In this document: positions 36,288 to 45,395 of the stretch, piece by piece
Numbering within the stretch: position 1 is the first letter of the stretch
Layout: each line of letters starts with the position of its first letter
DNA from: Thalassospira sp. HF15
GTDB taxonomy: Bacteria > Pseudomonadota > Alphaproteobacteria > Rhodospirillales > Thalassospiraceae
Direction of reading: 5' to 3'
Assembly: GCF_011806525.1 (NCBI RefSeq)
Contig: NZ_JAAVKI010000004.1
Span: 310,001 to 374,000 of the forward strand
Length of the DNA stretch: 64,000 bases
Made by a program: the position numbers and the translations under genes
The notes under the pieces: generated by a model
Seen by the model: the letters and a program-made list of their open reading frames with translations, nothing else
The model's database searches: none
What the model was told of the DNA's origin: nothing

Positions 36288-37439
36288 ATGCCCTCCTTGC
36301 GCCCAACCCTCCGTCGAATTCTTCTTGCGGCCCCGCTTTTTGTTGCAGCACCGCTGAGCGCAACCGCTCATGGCGATGATGCCCCGAACGTCGTGACTTC
36401 CATCAAGCCGATACACGGGATCGCAAGTGCCATCATGAAGGATATCGGGGAGCCGGTGTTGCTTATTGACGGTGCGTCTTCACCACATACCTATTCGCTC
36501 CGCCCAAGCGAAGCGCGTGCGCTGAGTGATGCCGATCTGGTGATCTATGTTTCGCATGCGCTTGAAGGCTTCCTTGAAAAGCCGCTTGAAAGCCTGTCAG
36601 GTCACAGTCATCAGCTTGAACTGGTTGCACTGCCGCAGCTGTCGCTGCGCGAGATGCGCGAAGGCGGCACATGGGAAGCGCATATGCATGATCATGGGCA
36701 TGAAGACGGTGACGCGGCACATGACGCGCACGATGATCATGATGACCATGAAGATGATCACGATCACGATCACGACCATGACCACGACCATGACCATGAA
36801 GCCGAGCATGATCACGCGGCGCATGATGATCATGACCACGAACATGCCAGTGACGAGCATGAAGAGCATGACGATCATGATCACGAGCATGAAGCGGCCG
36901 ACCACCACGAACATGACGATGTTGACCCGCATATCTGGATGGATCCGGCCAATGGCGCAACCATTGCAATCGCAATCGCCGATGAACTGGCCGAGATCGA
37001 CCCGGAACATGCCAACGACTACCGCGCAAACCTGCAGACACTGCTTGCAAGCCTTACCAACCTTGGTAATGATCTTCGGGCAAAAGTTGCGCCGATCCAG
37101 GACAAACCATATGTAGTCTTCCATGATGCGTACCAGTATCTTGAAAGCGGTCTTGGCCTGAATGCGGTCGGATCGATTACGGTATCGCCAGATCAGAAGC
37201 CCGGAGCCAAACGACTTCATGAAATCGAAGACAAAATCCACGATACCGGTGCTGTCTGCATTTTCGCAGAACCGCAGTTCCGACCGGCCATCGTTGAGGC
37301 CGTGGTATCTGACACCGGTATCCGGACCGGCACGCTTGACCCGCTTGGCTCTGACATCGCGGCGGGACCGGATGCCTATCAGGAGATTCTGGCGCAGAAT
37401 GTCGATGCCCTTGTCGACTGCCTGGACAACGGTTCGTAA
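36288..37439 (+). CDS. znuA: zinc ABC-type substrate-binding protein, ZnuA family
   Basis: A periplasmic cluster A-I zinc-binding protein, 383 residues. A signal peptide ends near residue 27 (SATA/HGDD). The conserved metal histidines appear in SSPHTYSLRPS (H67), DPHIWMDP (H215) and VVFHDAYQY (H279), and an aspartate lies in TLDPLG. Between them is an unusually long His/Asp/Glu loop (residues about 132-210), as in zinc-specific members. It heads a Zur-box operon, yet no znuB or znuC is nearby; the next genes are zevA and zevB. Confidence 0.93.
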   Translation: MPSLRPTLRRILLAAPLFVAAPLSATAHGDDAPNVVTSIKPIHGIASAIMKDIGEPVLLIDGASSPHTYSLRPSEARALSDADLVIYVSHALEGFLEKPLESLSGHSHQLELVALPQLSLREMREGGTWEAHMHDHGHEDGDAAHDAHDDHDDHEDDHDHDHDHDHDHDHEAEHDHAAHDDHDHEHASDEHEEHDDHDHEHEAADHHEHDDVDPHIWMDPANGATIAIAIADELAEIDPEHANDYRANLQTLLASLTNLGNDLRAKVAPIQDKPYVVFHDAYQYLESGLGLNAVGSITVSPDQKPGAKRLHEIEDKIHDTGAVCIFAEPQFRPAIVEAVVSDTGIRTGTLDPLGSDIAAGPDAYQEILAQNVDALVDCLDNGS

Positions 37440-38094
37440 AAACGTCACAGCGATTTTGGTTGCCGGCATTTCGGTGCTGGCAACCACACAATCGGCATTT
37501 GCGCATCCGCATGTCTGGATCGACGCAAATGCCGAATTCGTTTTTGAAGACAACAATATCACCGCTGTGCATGTTCACTGGGTGTTTGACGACCTGTTCA
37601 GCATGACCTTGATCGACGAGTTTGATCAGAACTACGACACCCGGTTCTTTGGCGAAGAAAACACAGCCATTCGTGACAACGCCTTTACCGCCCTTTCCGA
37701 GTTTTCCTGGCTAACGCACCTGCGCAAGAACGAGGAACTGGTGTCCTTTGCAGGCGCGACCGATTTTGTCGCCGATATCACCGATGATCGCCGCGTAACC
37801 TATGACTTCAAGCTGATGCTGGAAACGCCGCTGGACCCGATCAGGGATGCCGTCAGCCTGTCGGTTTATGATGCCGAATACTATATCGATGTCGCCTACA
37901 CACAGGTCGATCCCGTCCTGTTTTCCGGGGCGAAGAACCTGTCCTGTCATTTCGAGATGAGCGAAGATGAAAAGAACCGCATCTATTTTGACCTTGTCGC
38001 TCCGGTCCGTGCCGATGTTGTTTGCGCGGCCAAGGTGGCAGATGGCAGCAGTTCTAACGGCCTTGCTCCTGGCGATTTCGTTCTCGTCGAGTAA
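37399..38094 (+). CDS. zevA: DUF1007 zinc uptake component ZevA
   Basis: A DUF1007-family periplasmic protein related to ZevA of Haemophilus (HI1248), which acts in zinc acquisition with a NicO-family partner. The start is uncertain: ATGs at 37399 and 37405 both lead into a signal peptide (KNVTAILVAGISVLATTQSA) and a mature N-terminus AHPHVWIDANAEF. The start overlaps the znuA-like gene by about 40 bases in another frame, implying coupling. Acidic residues and the HPHVW motif are seen. Metal binding is inferred from the family. Confidence 0.85.
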   Translation: MSMPLSTAWTTVRKNVTAILVAGISVLATTQSAFAHPHVWIDANAEFVFEDNNITAVHVHWVFDDLFSMTLIDEFDQNYDTRFFGEENTAIRDNAFTALSEFSWLTHLRKNEELVSFAGATDFVADITDDRRVTYDFKLMLETPLDPIRDAVSLSVYDAEYYIDVAYTQVDPVLFSGAKNLSCHFEMSEDEKNRIYFDLVAPVRADVVCAAKVADGSSSNGLAPGDFVLVE

Positions 38095-39076
38095 TCCGGC
38101 ATTCGCACAATCTGCAAACCTTCTGGGCCGCGGGGCGAGTGACAGCGGCCAGAGCGCACCTGCACCCACACAAGACGCCGGGAATGAAGATGACAGCCTG
38201 ATCACCCTGCCCCGCTGGCTGTCAGATATTATCGGTCAAACGGTTGTCATTCAGACCAAACTCAATCGTGAAATCACCGCAACGCTTCGCGAAGCAAAGG
38301 AAGGCGGCAGCGTCTGGCCCGGCCTTGTCATCATTGCGCTTTCATTTGGCTATGGGATTTTTCACGCGGCGGGCCCTGGTCACGGCAAGATGATCACCAC
38401 CACCTATTTCCTGTCACGGGATGCCGGATGGAAACAGGGCGTCGCCATGGGCAGCCTGATTGCCACCGTTCAGGCGGTTTCGGCCATCATCATGGTCGGA
38501 GGCCTGACGCTGATCTTTAATCTTGGTCCGGCAGCCGTCACCCAGAATGGCCTGATCATGGAGGCCATCTCATACGCCTTGATTGCCGGGCTTGGCGCCT
38601 TGATGGCGCTCCGCATCTTGCAAGGCCGTGATGACTGCTGTGATCACCACGGACCACATGGTGATCACCACCATCATGATCATGCACATCATCATGACCA
38701 CAATCATCATCACGATCATGCTGATCACGATGAACCTGTCGGCCAATCCAACTGGCAAATGATCTCAACCGGCATTGTCGCAGGATTGCGCCCCTGCACC
38801 GGATCGATCCTTGTGCTGCTGTTTACCTTGGCCAACGGCATGTTTTTGATCGGCATCGGGGCCGCCTTTGCCATGGCACTCGGTGTTGCCATCACTGTAA
38901 GTCTGATTGGTTTGGCTGCTATTGGCATTCGCACAGGCACACAGCACCTGTTCAACCTGTCAGAAGCATCATCTGGCATCATTCGCCGCACGGTCGGCTT
39001 TACCGGGGCAACTATCATTACCTTGTTTGGTGTGATGCTTCTGATGGCGTCTGCCCGACAACTGGGCTGGTTATGA
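38042..39076 (+). CDS. zevB: NicO-family membrane transporter ZevB
   Basis: A nickel/cobalt-type (NicO/RcnA-like) membrane protein, which with DUF1007 partners is the zinc transporter ZevB. I start at 38042, AAGG six bases upstream, overlapping zevA by 53 bases, giving 344 residues. About six or seven helices are visible. The first in the mature part holds HAAGPGHGK, a family motif, and a cytoplasmic or periplasmic loop near residues 190-230 is a dense His/Asp tract. The stop abuts the convergent LysR gene with no gap. Direction of transport is inferred from the Zur box. Confidence 0.86.
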   Translation: MAAVLTALLLAISFSSSNPAFAQSANLLGRGASDSGQSAPAPTQDAGNEDDSLITLPRWLSDIIGQTVVIQTKLNREITATLREAKEGGSVWPGLVIIALSFGYGIFHAAGPGHGKMITTTYFLSRDAGWKQGVAMGSLIATVQAVSAIIMVGGLTLIFNLGPAAVTQNGLIMEAISYALIAGLGALMALRILQGRDDCCDHHGPHGDHHHHDHAHHHDHNHHHDHADHDEPVGQSNWQMISTGIVAGLRPCTGSILVLLFTLANGMFLIGIGAAFAMALGVAITVSLIGLAAIGIRTGTQHLFNLSEASSGIIRRTVGFTGATIITLFGVMLLMASARQLGWL

Positions 39077-39946
39077 TCAGGATTTATAAGCGGCCGGGAT
39101 GCTGTCTGTTGCCTTGATCAAGGCGTCCATCACCATGCGAACACCGGGGGAGCGCCGCATATCAGGATGGACAACCAGCCAAACCGGTTTGCTGACCTCT
39201 GCCAGGGTGTCATCGGCAACCACTTCCAGACGGTCATCTTCATCTGCCATATAGCGCGGCAACAATCCCAGTCCGTGACCGGCGGCAACAAAGGCCTGAA
39301 CTGTCTGGGTATCATCGGCCTTTATCCGCACTGGTAATTCCTGTTCAAGGGTATCCCAAACCCATCCCTGCTGATAATCACCAAATGTGTTACGGCCATC
39401 CGCACAGAATTCCCAGTTTTCCCTTGGGACACGTTCGGTGTAGCCCTTGGCGGCATAAACCGCAAAACGCAAGTCGACCAGTTTTCGGGCAATCAGCCCG
39501 CTCTGATCGGGACGCACCATGCGCACAGCCACGTCCGCCTCGCGTCGGGCCAGATTGGCGACAACGCTTGATCCCAGTATTTCGTATTCAAGGTTCTTTT
39601 GATCGCGAAGCAACTCTGCCAAACGCGGGGCAAACAGCAATCGCCCAGCACTTGGCGGGACGGCAATCTTGACGACCCCATGGGCGGTTTCGTCCCCGCG
39701 TGCCTGGCGCTCGAACGCCAGAACGTCTTCTTCGACACGTAAGGCCACCGGCATAAGGTTTTCGCCTGCCTCCGTCAGTTTCCAGCCTGTGGCCAGACGA
39801 TCGAACAGGTGTGCACCTAAATCTGCTTCTAGCGCCTCGATCCTTCGCGAAACCGTCGTGTGGTCCTTGCCAAGACATCTTGCCGCACCGGACAAAGTTC
39901 CCTCCTTTGCCACAGCAACAAAGAAACGCAAATCATTCCAGTTCAT
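39077..39946 (-). CDS. LysR-type regulator, copy A
   Basis: A 289-residue LysR regulator. The start at 39946 (MNWNDLRFFVAVAKEGTLSG) matches its paralogue at 40590. Upstream in-frame starts add only unconserved residues. The winged helix-turn-helix covers residues 1-60 (AARCLGKDHTTVSRRIEALEADLG), and the inducer domain follows with VVHPDMRRSPGVRMVMDAL at the C-terminus. It is divergent from a DUF1127 gene across 176 bases holding a palindrome. The same arrangement is repeated 1.5 kb away. Confidence 0.93.
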   Translation of the reverse strand: MNWNDLRFFVAVAKEGTLSGAARCLGKDHTTVSRRIEALEADLGAHLFDRLATGWKLTEAGENLMPVALRVEEDVLAFERQARGDETAHGVVKIAVPPSAGRLLFAPRLAELLRDQKNLEYEILGSSVVANLARREADVAVRMVRPDQSGLIARKLVDLRFAVYAAKGYTERVPRENWEFCADGRNTFGDYQQGWVWDTLEQELPVRIKADDTQTVQAFVAAGHGLGLLPRYMADEDDRLEVVADDTLAEVSKPVWLVVHPDMRRSPGVRMVMDALIKATDSIPAAYKS

Positions 39947-40014
39947 GAACCCCATCCCGGCGCGGCTAGTACAAAATCGGTACCCTGCGTAACGCTGAAA
40001 ACGATGCTCCACCA

Positions 40015-40032
40015 TTGCGCAAATTTGCACAA
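40015..40032. promoter_or_regulatory. putative LysR operator, module A
   Basis: TTGCGCAAATTTGCACAA is a near-perfect palindrome of the T-N11-A kind, in the divergent gap between LysR copy A and its DUF1127 gene. A related TTTTGCGCA follows near 40065. Module B has a similar site sharing the TTTGCAC half. Confidence 0.5.
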
Positions 40033-40122
40033 CTGTAGCGCAGTTTATCGGAATTCATTTGTGTTTTTGCGCATGTCAACCTTGTCGACATTGCAAAGCC
40101 CACACGATCAAGGAGCATCAAA

Positions 40123-40401
40123 ATGGCGGCATCAAACCATATCGAATGTCATCCCGTCGTTGGTCACCTATCAAACAAGTCATCGTCGGAGATGCTTGCA
40201 CAAAGTCCGTGCCCCCCTGCCTCGCGCCCCTATGCCACCTTGGGCATTCGTGCGATCATCCCGACGATCCTCAATGCGTTGATTGCAACGCAGAAGCGTT
40301 ATCAGGAACGCAATGCTCTGAATAAGCTTAGCGACGATCAACTGCGTGACATCGGTCTGGAACGCACACGTGACGGATATATGCCCTTTGACTGGCATTA
40401 A
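40123..40401 (+). CDS. DUF1127 small protein, module A
   Basis: A 92-residue protein with a C-terminal DUF1127 motif (residues about 66-82, LNKLSDDQLRDIGLERT). The N-terminal half is low-conservation and has no signal peptide. DUF1127 proteins are arginine-containing small proteins; a few bind RNA or affect phosphate and stress responses in other alphaproteobacteria. AAGGAG lies about eight bases before the ATG. It is divergent from LysR copy A and followed by a strong terminator. Confidence 0.82.
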   Translation: MAASNHIECHPVVGHLSNKSSSEMLAQSPCPPASRPYATLGIRAIIPTILNALIATQKRYQERNALNKLSDDQLRDIGLERTRDGYMPFDWH

Positions 40402-40542
40402 CTGCCACTTCTGCGCCACGACCCGGAAAATCAAAGCGGCCCTGGTTCCAAACAGAACTATTGGCAATCGACACGCTTTGATCCCGCCGACCGGGCGACA
40501 GCAATGTTGCTCGGATTGGCGAATGCCTCCCTCAAGGCAGGC

Positions 40543-40569
40543 AAGGGCCTCTGCAACGCAGAGGCCCTT
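40543..40569. terminator. bidirectional terminator, DUF1127 A and LysR B
   Basis: AAGGGCCTCTG pairs with CAGAGGCCCTT around CAACG, an 11-bp perfect stem with T-rich and A-rich flanks. It lies between two convergent genes, so it can stop both. Confidence 0.85.
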
Positions 40570-40589
40570 TGTTCACGGGTCACAATTGA

Positions 40590-41459
40590 TCAGACCTGAT
40601 ATTCCTCGGCGATGTTGTCCGCAGCCCTGATCAATGCATCCATTACAAGGCGCACACCGGGCGACCGACGCATATCAGGATGCACCACCATCCAAACACT
40701 CTCGCGGCTGCGCCCGTCGATGTCGGCGTGAATGAGTTCAAGTTCTTCGTCCTGATCGCCAAGATAACGCGGTAACACGCCGACCCCGTGCCCGGCGGCA
40801 ATGAACTGTCGCACGGTTTCTGTGTCATCGGCCCGGAACCGGCAAGGCAGTTCACGGTCAAGGACCGTACGCACCCATTCCCTTTTCGAAGCGCCATAGG
40901 TGGTATCTTCGTAGCCGCAGAATTCCCAATACATTTCGGGCACGCGTTCCTGATAGCCGACCGCGCCATACAGCCCCACACCCAGTTCAACCAACTTGCG
41001 GGTAATCAGGCCCGGTTCGCGGGGGGTGATCATACGCACGGCGATATCGGCTTCGCGTCGGGCGAGGTTGACGATATTGGCCGCCCCGACGATTTCAAAC
41101 TCAAGCCCCTGATGGGCTTTCAGCAGACGGGCCAGACGTGGTGCAAACAACACGCGCCCGGCGACCGGGGGCACCGAAATGCGCACCACCCCGTGGGCGG
41201 CTTCGTCCCCTTTTGCCTGGCGTTCGAAGGTCAGGGCTTCCTCTTCGACTCGTTCAGCAACCGGAACCAGATTTCGACCCGCCGCGGTAAGTTGCCAGCC
41301 ACGCGGCAAGCGGTCAAAAAGCTTGGTGCCAAGATCACTTTCGAGTGCCTCAATCCTTCTTGCAACGGTGGTATGCTCTTTTCGCAGACGTCGCGCAGCA
41401 CCGGAAAGACTGTTTTCTTCAGCAAGAACAAGGAAGTAGCGCAAATCATTCCAATTCAT
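40590..41459 (-). CDS. LysR-type regulator, copy B
   Basis: A 289-residue paralogue of LysR copy A, starting MNWNDLRYFLVLAEENSLSG at 41459. Both share the same length, the same helix-turn-helix pattern (AARRLRKEHTTVARRIEALE) and near-identical stretches such as TAAGRNLVPVAERVEEE, VRIVPP-like core and WMVVHPDMRRSPGVRLVMDA. It is also divergent from a DUF1127 gene. The two copies seem to come from an old duplication of the whole regulator-target pair. Confidence 0.93.
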   Translation of the reverse strand: MNWNDLRYFLVLAEENSLSGAARRLRKEHTTVARRIEALESDLGTKLFDRLPRGWQLTAAGRNLVPVAERVEEEALTFERQAKGDEAAHGVVRISVPPVAGRVLFAPRLARLLKAHQGLEFEIVGAANIVNLARREADIAVRMITPREPGLITRKLVELGVGLYGAVGYQERVPEMYWEFCGYEDTTYGASKREWVRTVLDRELPCRFRADDTETVRQFIAAGHGVGVLPRYLGDQDEELELIHADIDGRSRESVWMVVHPDMRRSPGVRLVMDALIRAADNIAEEYQV

Positions 41460-41497
41460 AGCCGCTATTTTACCCTTTAGAATCACCCCAGATTTCC

Positions 41498-41511
41498 GTG
41501 CATTTTTGCAC
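41498..41511. promoter_or_regulatory. putative LysR operator, module B
   Basis: GTGCA-TTTT-TGCAC is a perfect inverted repeat about 40 bases before the LysR copy B start and 97 before the DUF1127 gene. Its TTTGCAC half matches the module A site. Confidence 0.5.
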
Positions 41512-41607
41512 AGTAACTATGCAAAACAAAGTACTTCCCGTTTTATTTCGCATATGACATTTTCCGCTTATCGAAACGTAATCAACCGTAGATCAAAGGA
41601 GGCCACT

Positions 41608-41841
41608 ATGGCACACACGGTTTCCGCTGCACCGCAGTTCAACGTCTCTGCAGACCCGTTCACCAAACGTATGCCGTTCGGGTCACTTCTGAGCCAGATC
41701 ACCGCCAAAATTGGTCCGGCGCGTGCTCATAAGGCCGCCAGCTATGGTTGGGATTCTCTTAGCCATGCTGAACTTGCCGACCTCGGTCTGCAGCGCAAGT
41801 TCAACGGTTCGACCTGGTATGTCGACCGTATCAAAGGCTAG
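41608..41841 (+). CDS. DUF1127 small protein, module B
   Basis: A 77-residue protein starting MAHTVSAAPQFNVSAD at 41608, with AAAGGAGG about five bases upstream. In-frame starts further upstream lack such a site. The C-terminal WDSLSHAELADLGLQRKFNG is a DUF1127 variant that lacks the usual arginine cluster. It is divergent from LysR copy B and has a perfect terminator. Function unknown. Confidence 0.8.
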   Translation: MAHTVSAAPQFNVSADPFTKRMPFGSLLSQITAKIGPARAHKAASYGWDSLSHAELADLGLQRKFNGSTWYVDRIKG

Positions 41842-41891
41842 GCCTTGACCCGGCTGCGGCACCGATACCGTCGCATGGACTACCCTGATAG

Positions 41892-41919
41892 AAAAAGGGA
41901 CCCGATTGGGTCCCTTTTT
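41892..41919. terminator. bidirectional terminator, DUF1127 B and eda
   Basis: AAAAAGGGACCC pairs perfectly with GGGTCCCTTTTT around GATT. It lies between the convergent DUF1127 gene and the Entner-Doudoroff operon and suits both strands. Confidence 0.92.
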
Positions 41920-41954
41920 CGCATTCTGGTTATGGTAAACGAGGCTGCGGAAAA

Positions 41955-42596
41955 TCAGCCGCGCAATGCCTTGACCTTGTCAGTGGCTTCCTGCGCAAGC
42001 TTTGTGATCTTTGCCCAGTCACCCGCCTTGACCGCATCCTTGGGCGCAATCCACGAACCGCCAACCGTGATGATGTTTGGCAAGGCCAGATAATCCGCAA
42101 GGTTTGAAAGCGACACGCCCCCGGTCGGGCAGAAGCTGACCTGCGGCAACGGCCCCGAAAGCGATTTCAGCATCGACACCCCACCCTGCTGTTCTGCCGG
42201 GAAGAATTTCAGAATGTCATAGCCATGATCGATCAGGTTCATGATCTCGGACGGGGTTCCCGCCCCCGGAAGCAACGGACATCCGGTATCTTTGGCGGCC
42301 TTAAGCAACCCTTCCGTATGCCCCGGCGAAACAGCAAAGGCACAGCCGATTTCGGCCATACGTTCCATCTGTTTGGCATTGATCACCGTCCCCGCACCGG
42401 TAATGGCGTCAGGAACTTCGGCGATGATGCGTTTGATGCTTTCCTCCGCTGCGGACGAGCGCAGGGTAATCTCAAGCACAGGCAAACCACCAGCGACAAG
42501 CGCCTTGGCCAGCGGCACGGCATCGTTGGCGTCTTCGATCACAAGAACCGGCACCACCGGGGCCTTGGACAGAATCTCACGCGATGAAAGGCTCAT
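41955..42596 (-). CDS. eda: 2-keto-3-deoxy-6-phosphogluconate aldolase
   Basis: Eda splits KDPG into pyruvate and glyceraldehyde-3-phosphate, the last step of the Entner-Doudoroff pathway. The start at 42596 (MSLSSREILSKAPVVPVLV) gives 213 residues, the usual size. The class I aldolase residues are present: E42 in PVLEITLR and the Schiff-base lysine K130 in YDILKFFPAEQQGG. The GAGTVINAKQ and CPTGGVS phosphate-binding segments are intact. It is the last gene of the operon, 23 bases after glk. Confidence 0.96.
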   Translation of the reverse strand: MSLSSREILSKAPVVPVLVIEDANDAVPLAKALVAGGLPVLEITLRSSAAEESIKRIIAEVPDAITGAGTVINAKQMERMAEIGCAFAVSPGHTEGLLKAAKDTGCPLLPGAGTPSEIMNLIDHGYDILKFFPAEQQGGVSMLKSLSGPLPQVSFCPTGGVSLSNLADYLALPNIITVGGSWIAPKDAVKAGDWAKITKLAQEATDKVKALRG

Positions 42597-42619
42597 AAAC
42601 TCTTCCTCCAGTTTCCCGG

Positions 42620-43558
42620 TCAGGCCGTCAGGATTTTGGCACAACCGATAAGGGCCGGGTATTTCGCCGTCATCAGGCGCACCGGCACATCATTCATCAA
42701 ATCACGGAACCGCCCCTTGGCGATCATGCGCTCCTTGAGCGCGCTTTTCTTCATGTAATCGCTAATGCGCGGACCAATACCGCCGCCGATAAAGACCCCG
42801 TCAAAGGCACCGAGTGTTAAAACCAGATCCCCGGCGACCCCGCCAAGGAACATGCAAAACCGATCCAGCACCTTGCAGCAGAGCGGATCATTGGCCCCAA
42901 GCGCGGCCTCAACCACCTCCGCAGCCGTTTTCGGCGGAACATCAATACCATCAATCGCGGCAAGCGCTCGATAGAGGTTCTCAATCCCCATGCCCGACAA
43001 CACACGTTCGGCGGATACGCGATCAAGTTCCTTGTCGAGAAACTTGACGATCTCGAAATCCAGATCATCAATCGCTGGCAGCGACACGTGCCCGCCTTCA
43101 CCCTGAATAGGCAACCATTTGCCTTCGTGCGGCAAAAGCCCGGACACACCAAGCCCGGTTCCGGCACCGACCACTGCCAATGGCAGCCCCGGACGCCCCG
43201 GACCATCAAACAGCGTGATCAGGTCTTCTTTGCCAAGATAAGGCACAGACATGGCAAGACCGGTGAAATCATTGACCACCACAAGGCGATCAAGATCGAA
43301 TTCGGCCTTAAGAGCGTCTTTGGAAAACACCCACGGGTTATTGGTAAACTTGACTGTATCGGCCATCGCCGGGCATGCGACAGCAACAGCGAACTCACGC
43401 AAATCCGTGCAATCGGTTTTGGCCATGAAATCGCGCATGGCATCGCCGATGGTGGCATAGTCACGCACCGGCAATGTCATGGGTGTATAGGGATCGCCAG
43501 CCTCATCCAGCCAGGCAAAGCGGGCATTGGTCCCGCCAATATCACCAACCAGCTGCAT
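42620..43558 (-). CDS. glk: glucokinase
   Basis: Glucokinase phosphorylates glucose with ATP to feed glucose-6-phosphate into the same operon's zwf product. The 312-residue protein starts [21 protein letters not shown], with the N-terminal phosphate loop DIGGTNARF. A second loop (VVGAGTGLGVSGLLP) and a GEGGHVSLP segment are typical of the bacterial glucokinase family. Its ATG shares one base with the edd stop (TAATG), so translation is coupled. Confidence 0.95.
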   Translation of the reverse strand: MQLVGDIGGTNARFAWLDEAGDPYTPMTLPVRDYATIGDAMRDFMAKTDCTDLREFAVAVACPAMADTVKFTNNPWVFSKDALKAEFDLDRLVVVNDFTGLAMSVPYLGKEDLITLFDGPGRPGLPLAVVGAGTGLGVSGLLPHEGKWLPIQGEGGHVSLPAIDDLDFEIVKFLDKELDRVSAERVLSGMGIENLYRALAAIDGIDVPPKTAAEVVEAALGANDPLCCKVLDRFCMFLGGVAGDLVLTLGAFDGVFIGGGIGPRISDYMKKSALKERMIAKGRFRDLMNDVPVRLMTAKYPALIGCAKILTA

Positions 43559-45390
43559 TACGCGACTTCAGCCTCCCCCGGGAAGGCCGCACTGGCACCG
43601 AGTTCGGCCAGACCAACATGTTCGCGGAAAACACCAAACATCTCGCGGCCAAAGCCATCCTGATGTTCGGCCTTGTTATCAAAGGTCGCAAAATCACGCT
43701 TGGCCAGTTCGGCGTCGGTGACATTGAGCAACAGCTCGCCGCTTTCGGCGTCAACTCGAATGATATCACCGTCCTTAACCTTGGCGATCGGGCCGTTCAT
43801 CATGCCTTCTGGCGTGACGTGAATGGCAGCAGGCACCTTGCCCGATGCGCCAGACATACGACCATCGGTGACAAGGGCAACCTTGTACCCAAGGTCCTGA
43901 AGAACGCCAAGCGGCGGGGTCAGTTTGTGCAGTTCCGGCATACCGTTGGCTTTCGGGCCCTGGAAGCGGACAACACAGACGACGTCACGATGGAGTTTAC
44001 CTTCCTTGAAGGCCTCCATCATTTCTTCCTGGGATGTGAATACGGCTGCCGGCGCTTCGATCACGCGGTTTTCCGGCTTAACGGCGGAAACCTTGATGAC
44101 AGAACGGCCAAGATTGCCCGACAGCATCCGCAGACCACCATCAGCACTGAACGCCTTTTCGGTCGGACGCAGGATTTCCTCGTCATGGCTGGTTTCCGGC
44201 GCATCACGCCAGGAAAGCTTGCCATTATCCAGATATGGCTCGGTGCCGTAGGCGGCCATGCCACCGGTATGAATCGTTTCAAGATCCGGGTGCAAAATAC
44301 CGTTCTTGAGCAGATCAGAAATCACAAAGCCCATGCCGCCAGCAGCGTGGAAGTGGTTCACATCCGCCTGCCCGTTCGGATAAACGCGGCACAGCAGCGG
44401 CACCAGACGCGACAGTTCGTCGAAATCATCCCAGCGCAGCTCGATCCCGGCAGCACGTGCCATGGCCGGAAGATGCAGGGTATGGTTGGTCGACCCGCCG
44501 GTGGCCAGCAAACCGACAATCCCGTTCACAAACGCCTTTTCATCAAGGATTTTGCCAATCGGGCGATAGTCGTTGCCAAGCTTGGTAATCTGCATCGCAC
44601 GCTTTGCGGCTTCTTCGGTCAGCGCGTCACGCAGATCGGTATTCGGGTTGACGAACGCAGCACCTGGAAGATGCAAGCCCATAACTTCCATCAGCATCTG
44701 GTTGGAGTTGGCCGTACCATAGAAAGTACAGGTCCCCGGGCTGTGATAGGATGCGGTTTCAGCTTCAAGCAGTTCCTTGCGGCCAACCTTGCCCTGTGCA
44801 TACAGCTGGCGGATGCGGGCCTTTTCATTGTTGGGAAGACCCGATGGCATCGGACCAGCCGGCACAAACACCGCCGGAATATGACCATAGGAAAGTGCCC
44901 CCATGACAAGACCGGGAACGATCTTGTCACAAACGCCAAGATACATCGCGGCGTCAAAGACGTCATGGGACAGCGACACGGCCGTCGACATCGCAATCAC
45001 GTCACGCGAAAACAGGCTAAGCTCCATGCCCGGGCGGCCTTGCGTCACGCCATCGCACATGGCGGGCACACCACCGGCGACCTGTGCGGTACCGCCTGCT
45101 TCAAACACGGCCTTTTTGATGCGGTCGGGATAAACACCCAACGGCTGATGGGCCGAAAGCATATCGTTATAAGATGTCACGATACCCAGATTGGCACCGT
45201 CTTCGCCATTGATGCGCTGCTTTTCTGCTGCGCCACACCCAGCCGAGGCATGTGCAAGGTTGCCGCATGAAAGTGCGGAACGATGCGGGCGGTCAGATGC
45301 CGCTGCCTCGATCTTGGCAAGGTAGGCTTCGCGGGTTGGTTTGGAACGCTCGATAATGCGTTTTGTAATCTGTTCTATTTCACGTTTCAT
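43558..45390 (-). CDS. edd: 6-phosphogluconate dehydratase
   Basis: Edd dehydrates 6-phosphogluconate to KDPG and is an iron-sulfur enzyme of the IlvD/Edd family. The start at 45390 ([17 protein letters not shown]) gives 610 residues. Cysteines expected to ligate the cluster are seen in [13 protein letters not shown], in [10 protein letters not shown] and in [14 protein letters not shown], and the [14 protein letters not shown] and [20 protein letters not shown] segments are diagnostic. It lies between pgl and glk. Confidence 0.96.
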   Translation of the reverse strand: MKREIEQITKRIIERSKPTREAYLAKIEAAASDRPHRSALSCGNLAHASAGCGAAEKQRINGEDGANLGIVTSYNDMLSAHQPLGVYPDRIKKAVFEAGGTAQVAGGVPAMCDGVTQGRPGMELSLFSRDVIAMSTAVSLSHDVFDAAMYLGVCDKIVPGLVMGALSYGHIPAVFVPAGPMPSGLPNNEKARIRQLYAQGKVGRKELLEAETASYHSPGTCTFYGTANSNQMLMEVMGLHLPGAAFVNPNTDLRDALTEEAAKRAMQITKLGNDYRPIGKILDEKAFVNGIVGLLATGGSTNHTLHLPAMARAAGIELRWDDFDELSRLVPLLCRVYPNGQADVNHFHAAGGMGFVISDLLKNGILHPDLETIHTGGMAAYGTEPYLDNGKLSWRDAPETSHDEEILRPTEKAFSADGGLRMLSGNLGRSVIKVSAVKPENRVIEAPAAVFTSQEEMMEAFKEGKLHRDVVCVVRFQGPKANGMPELHKLTPPLGVLQDLGYKVALVTDGRMSGASGKVPAAIHVTPEGMMNGPIAKVKDGDIIRVDAESGELLLNVTDAELAKRDFATFDNKAEHQDGFGREMFGVFREHVGLAELGASAAFPGEAEVA

Positions 45391-45395
45391 GGGGT

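Noticed and set aside
36660..36920. Dense repeat of His and Asp codons that could look like tandem DNA repeats or a CRISPR
   Set aside because: The unit is not constant in length and lies in frame inside the znuA-like gene; it is a coding low-complexity loop.
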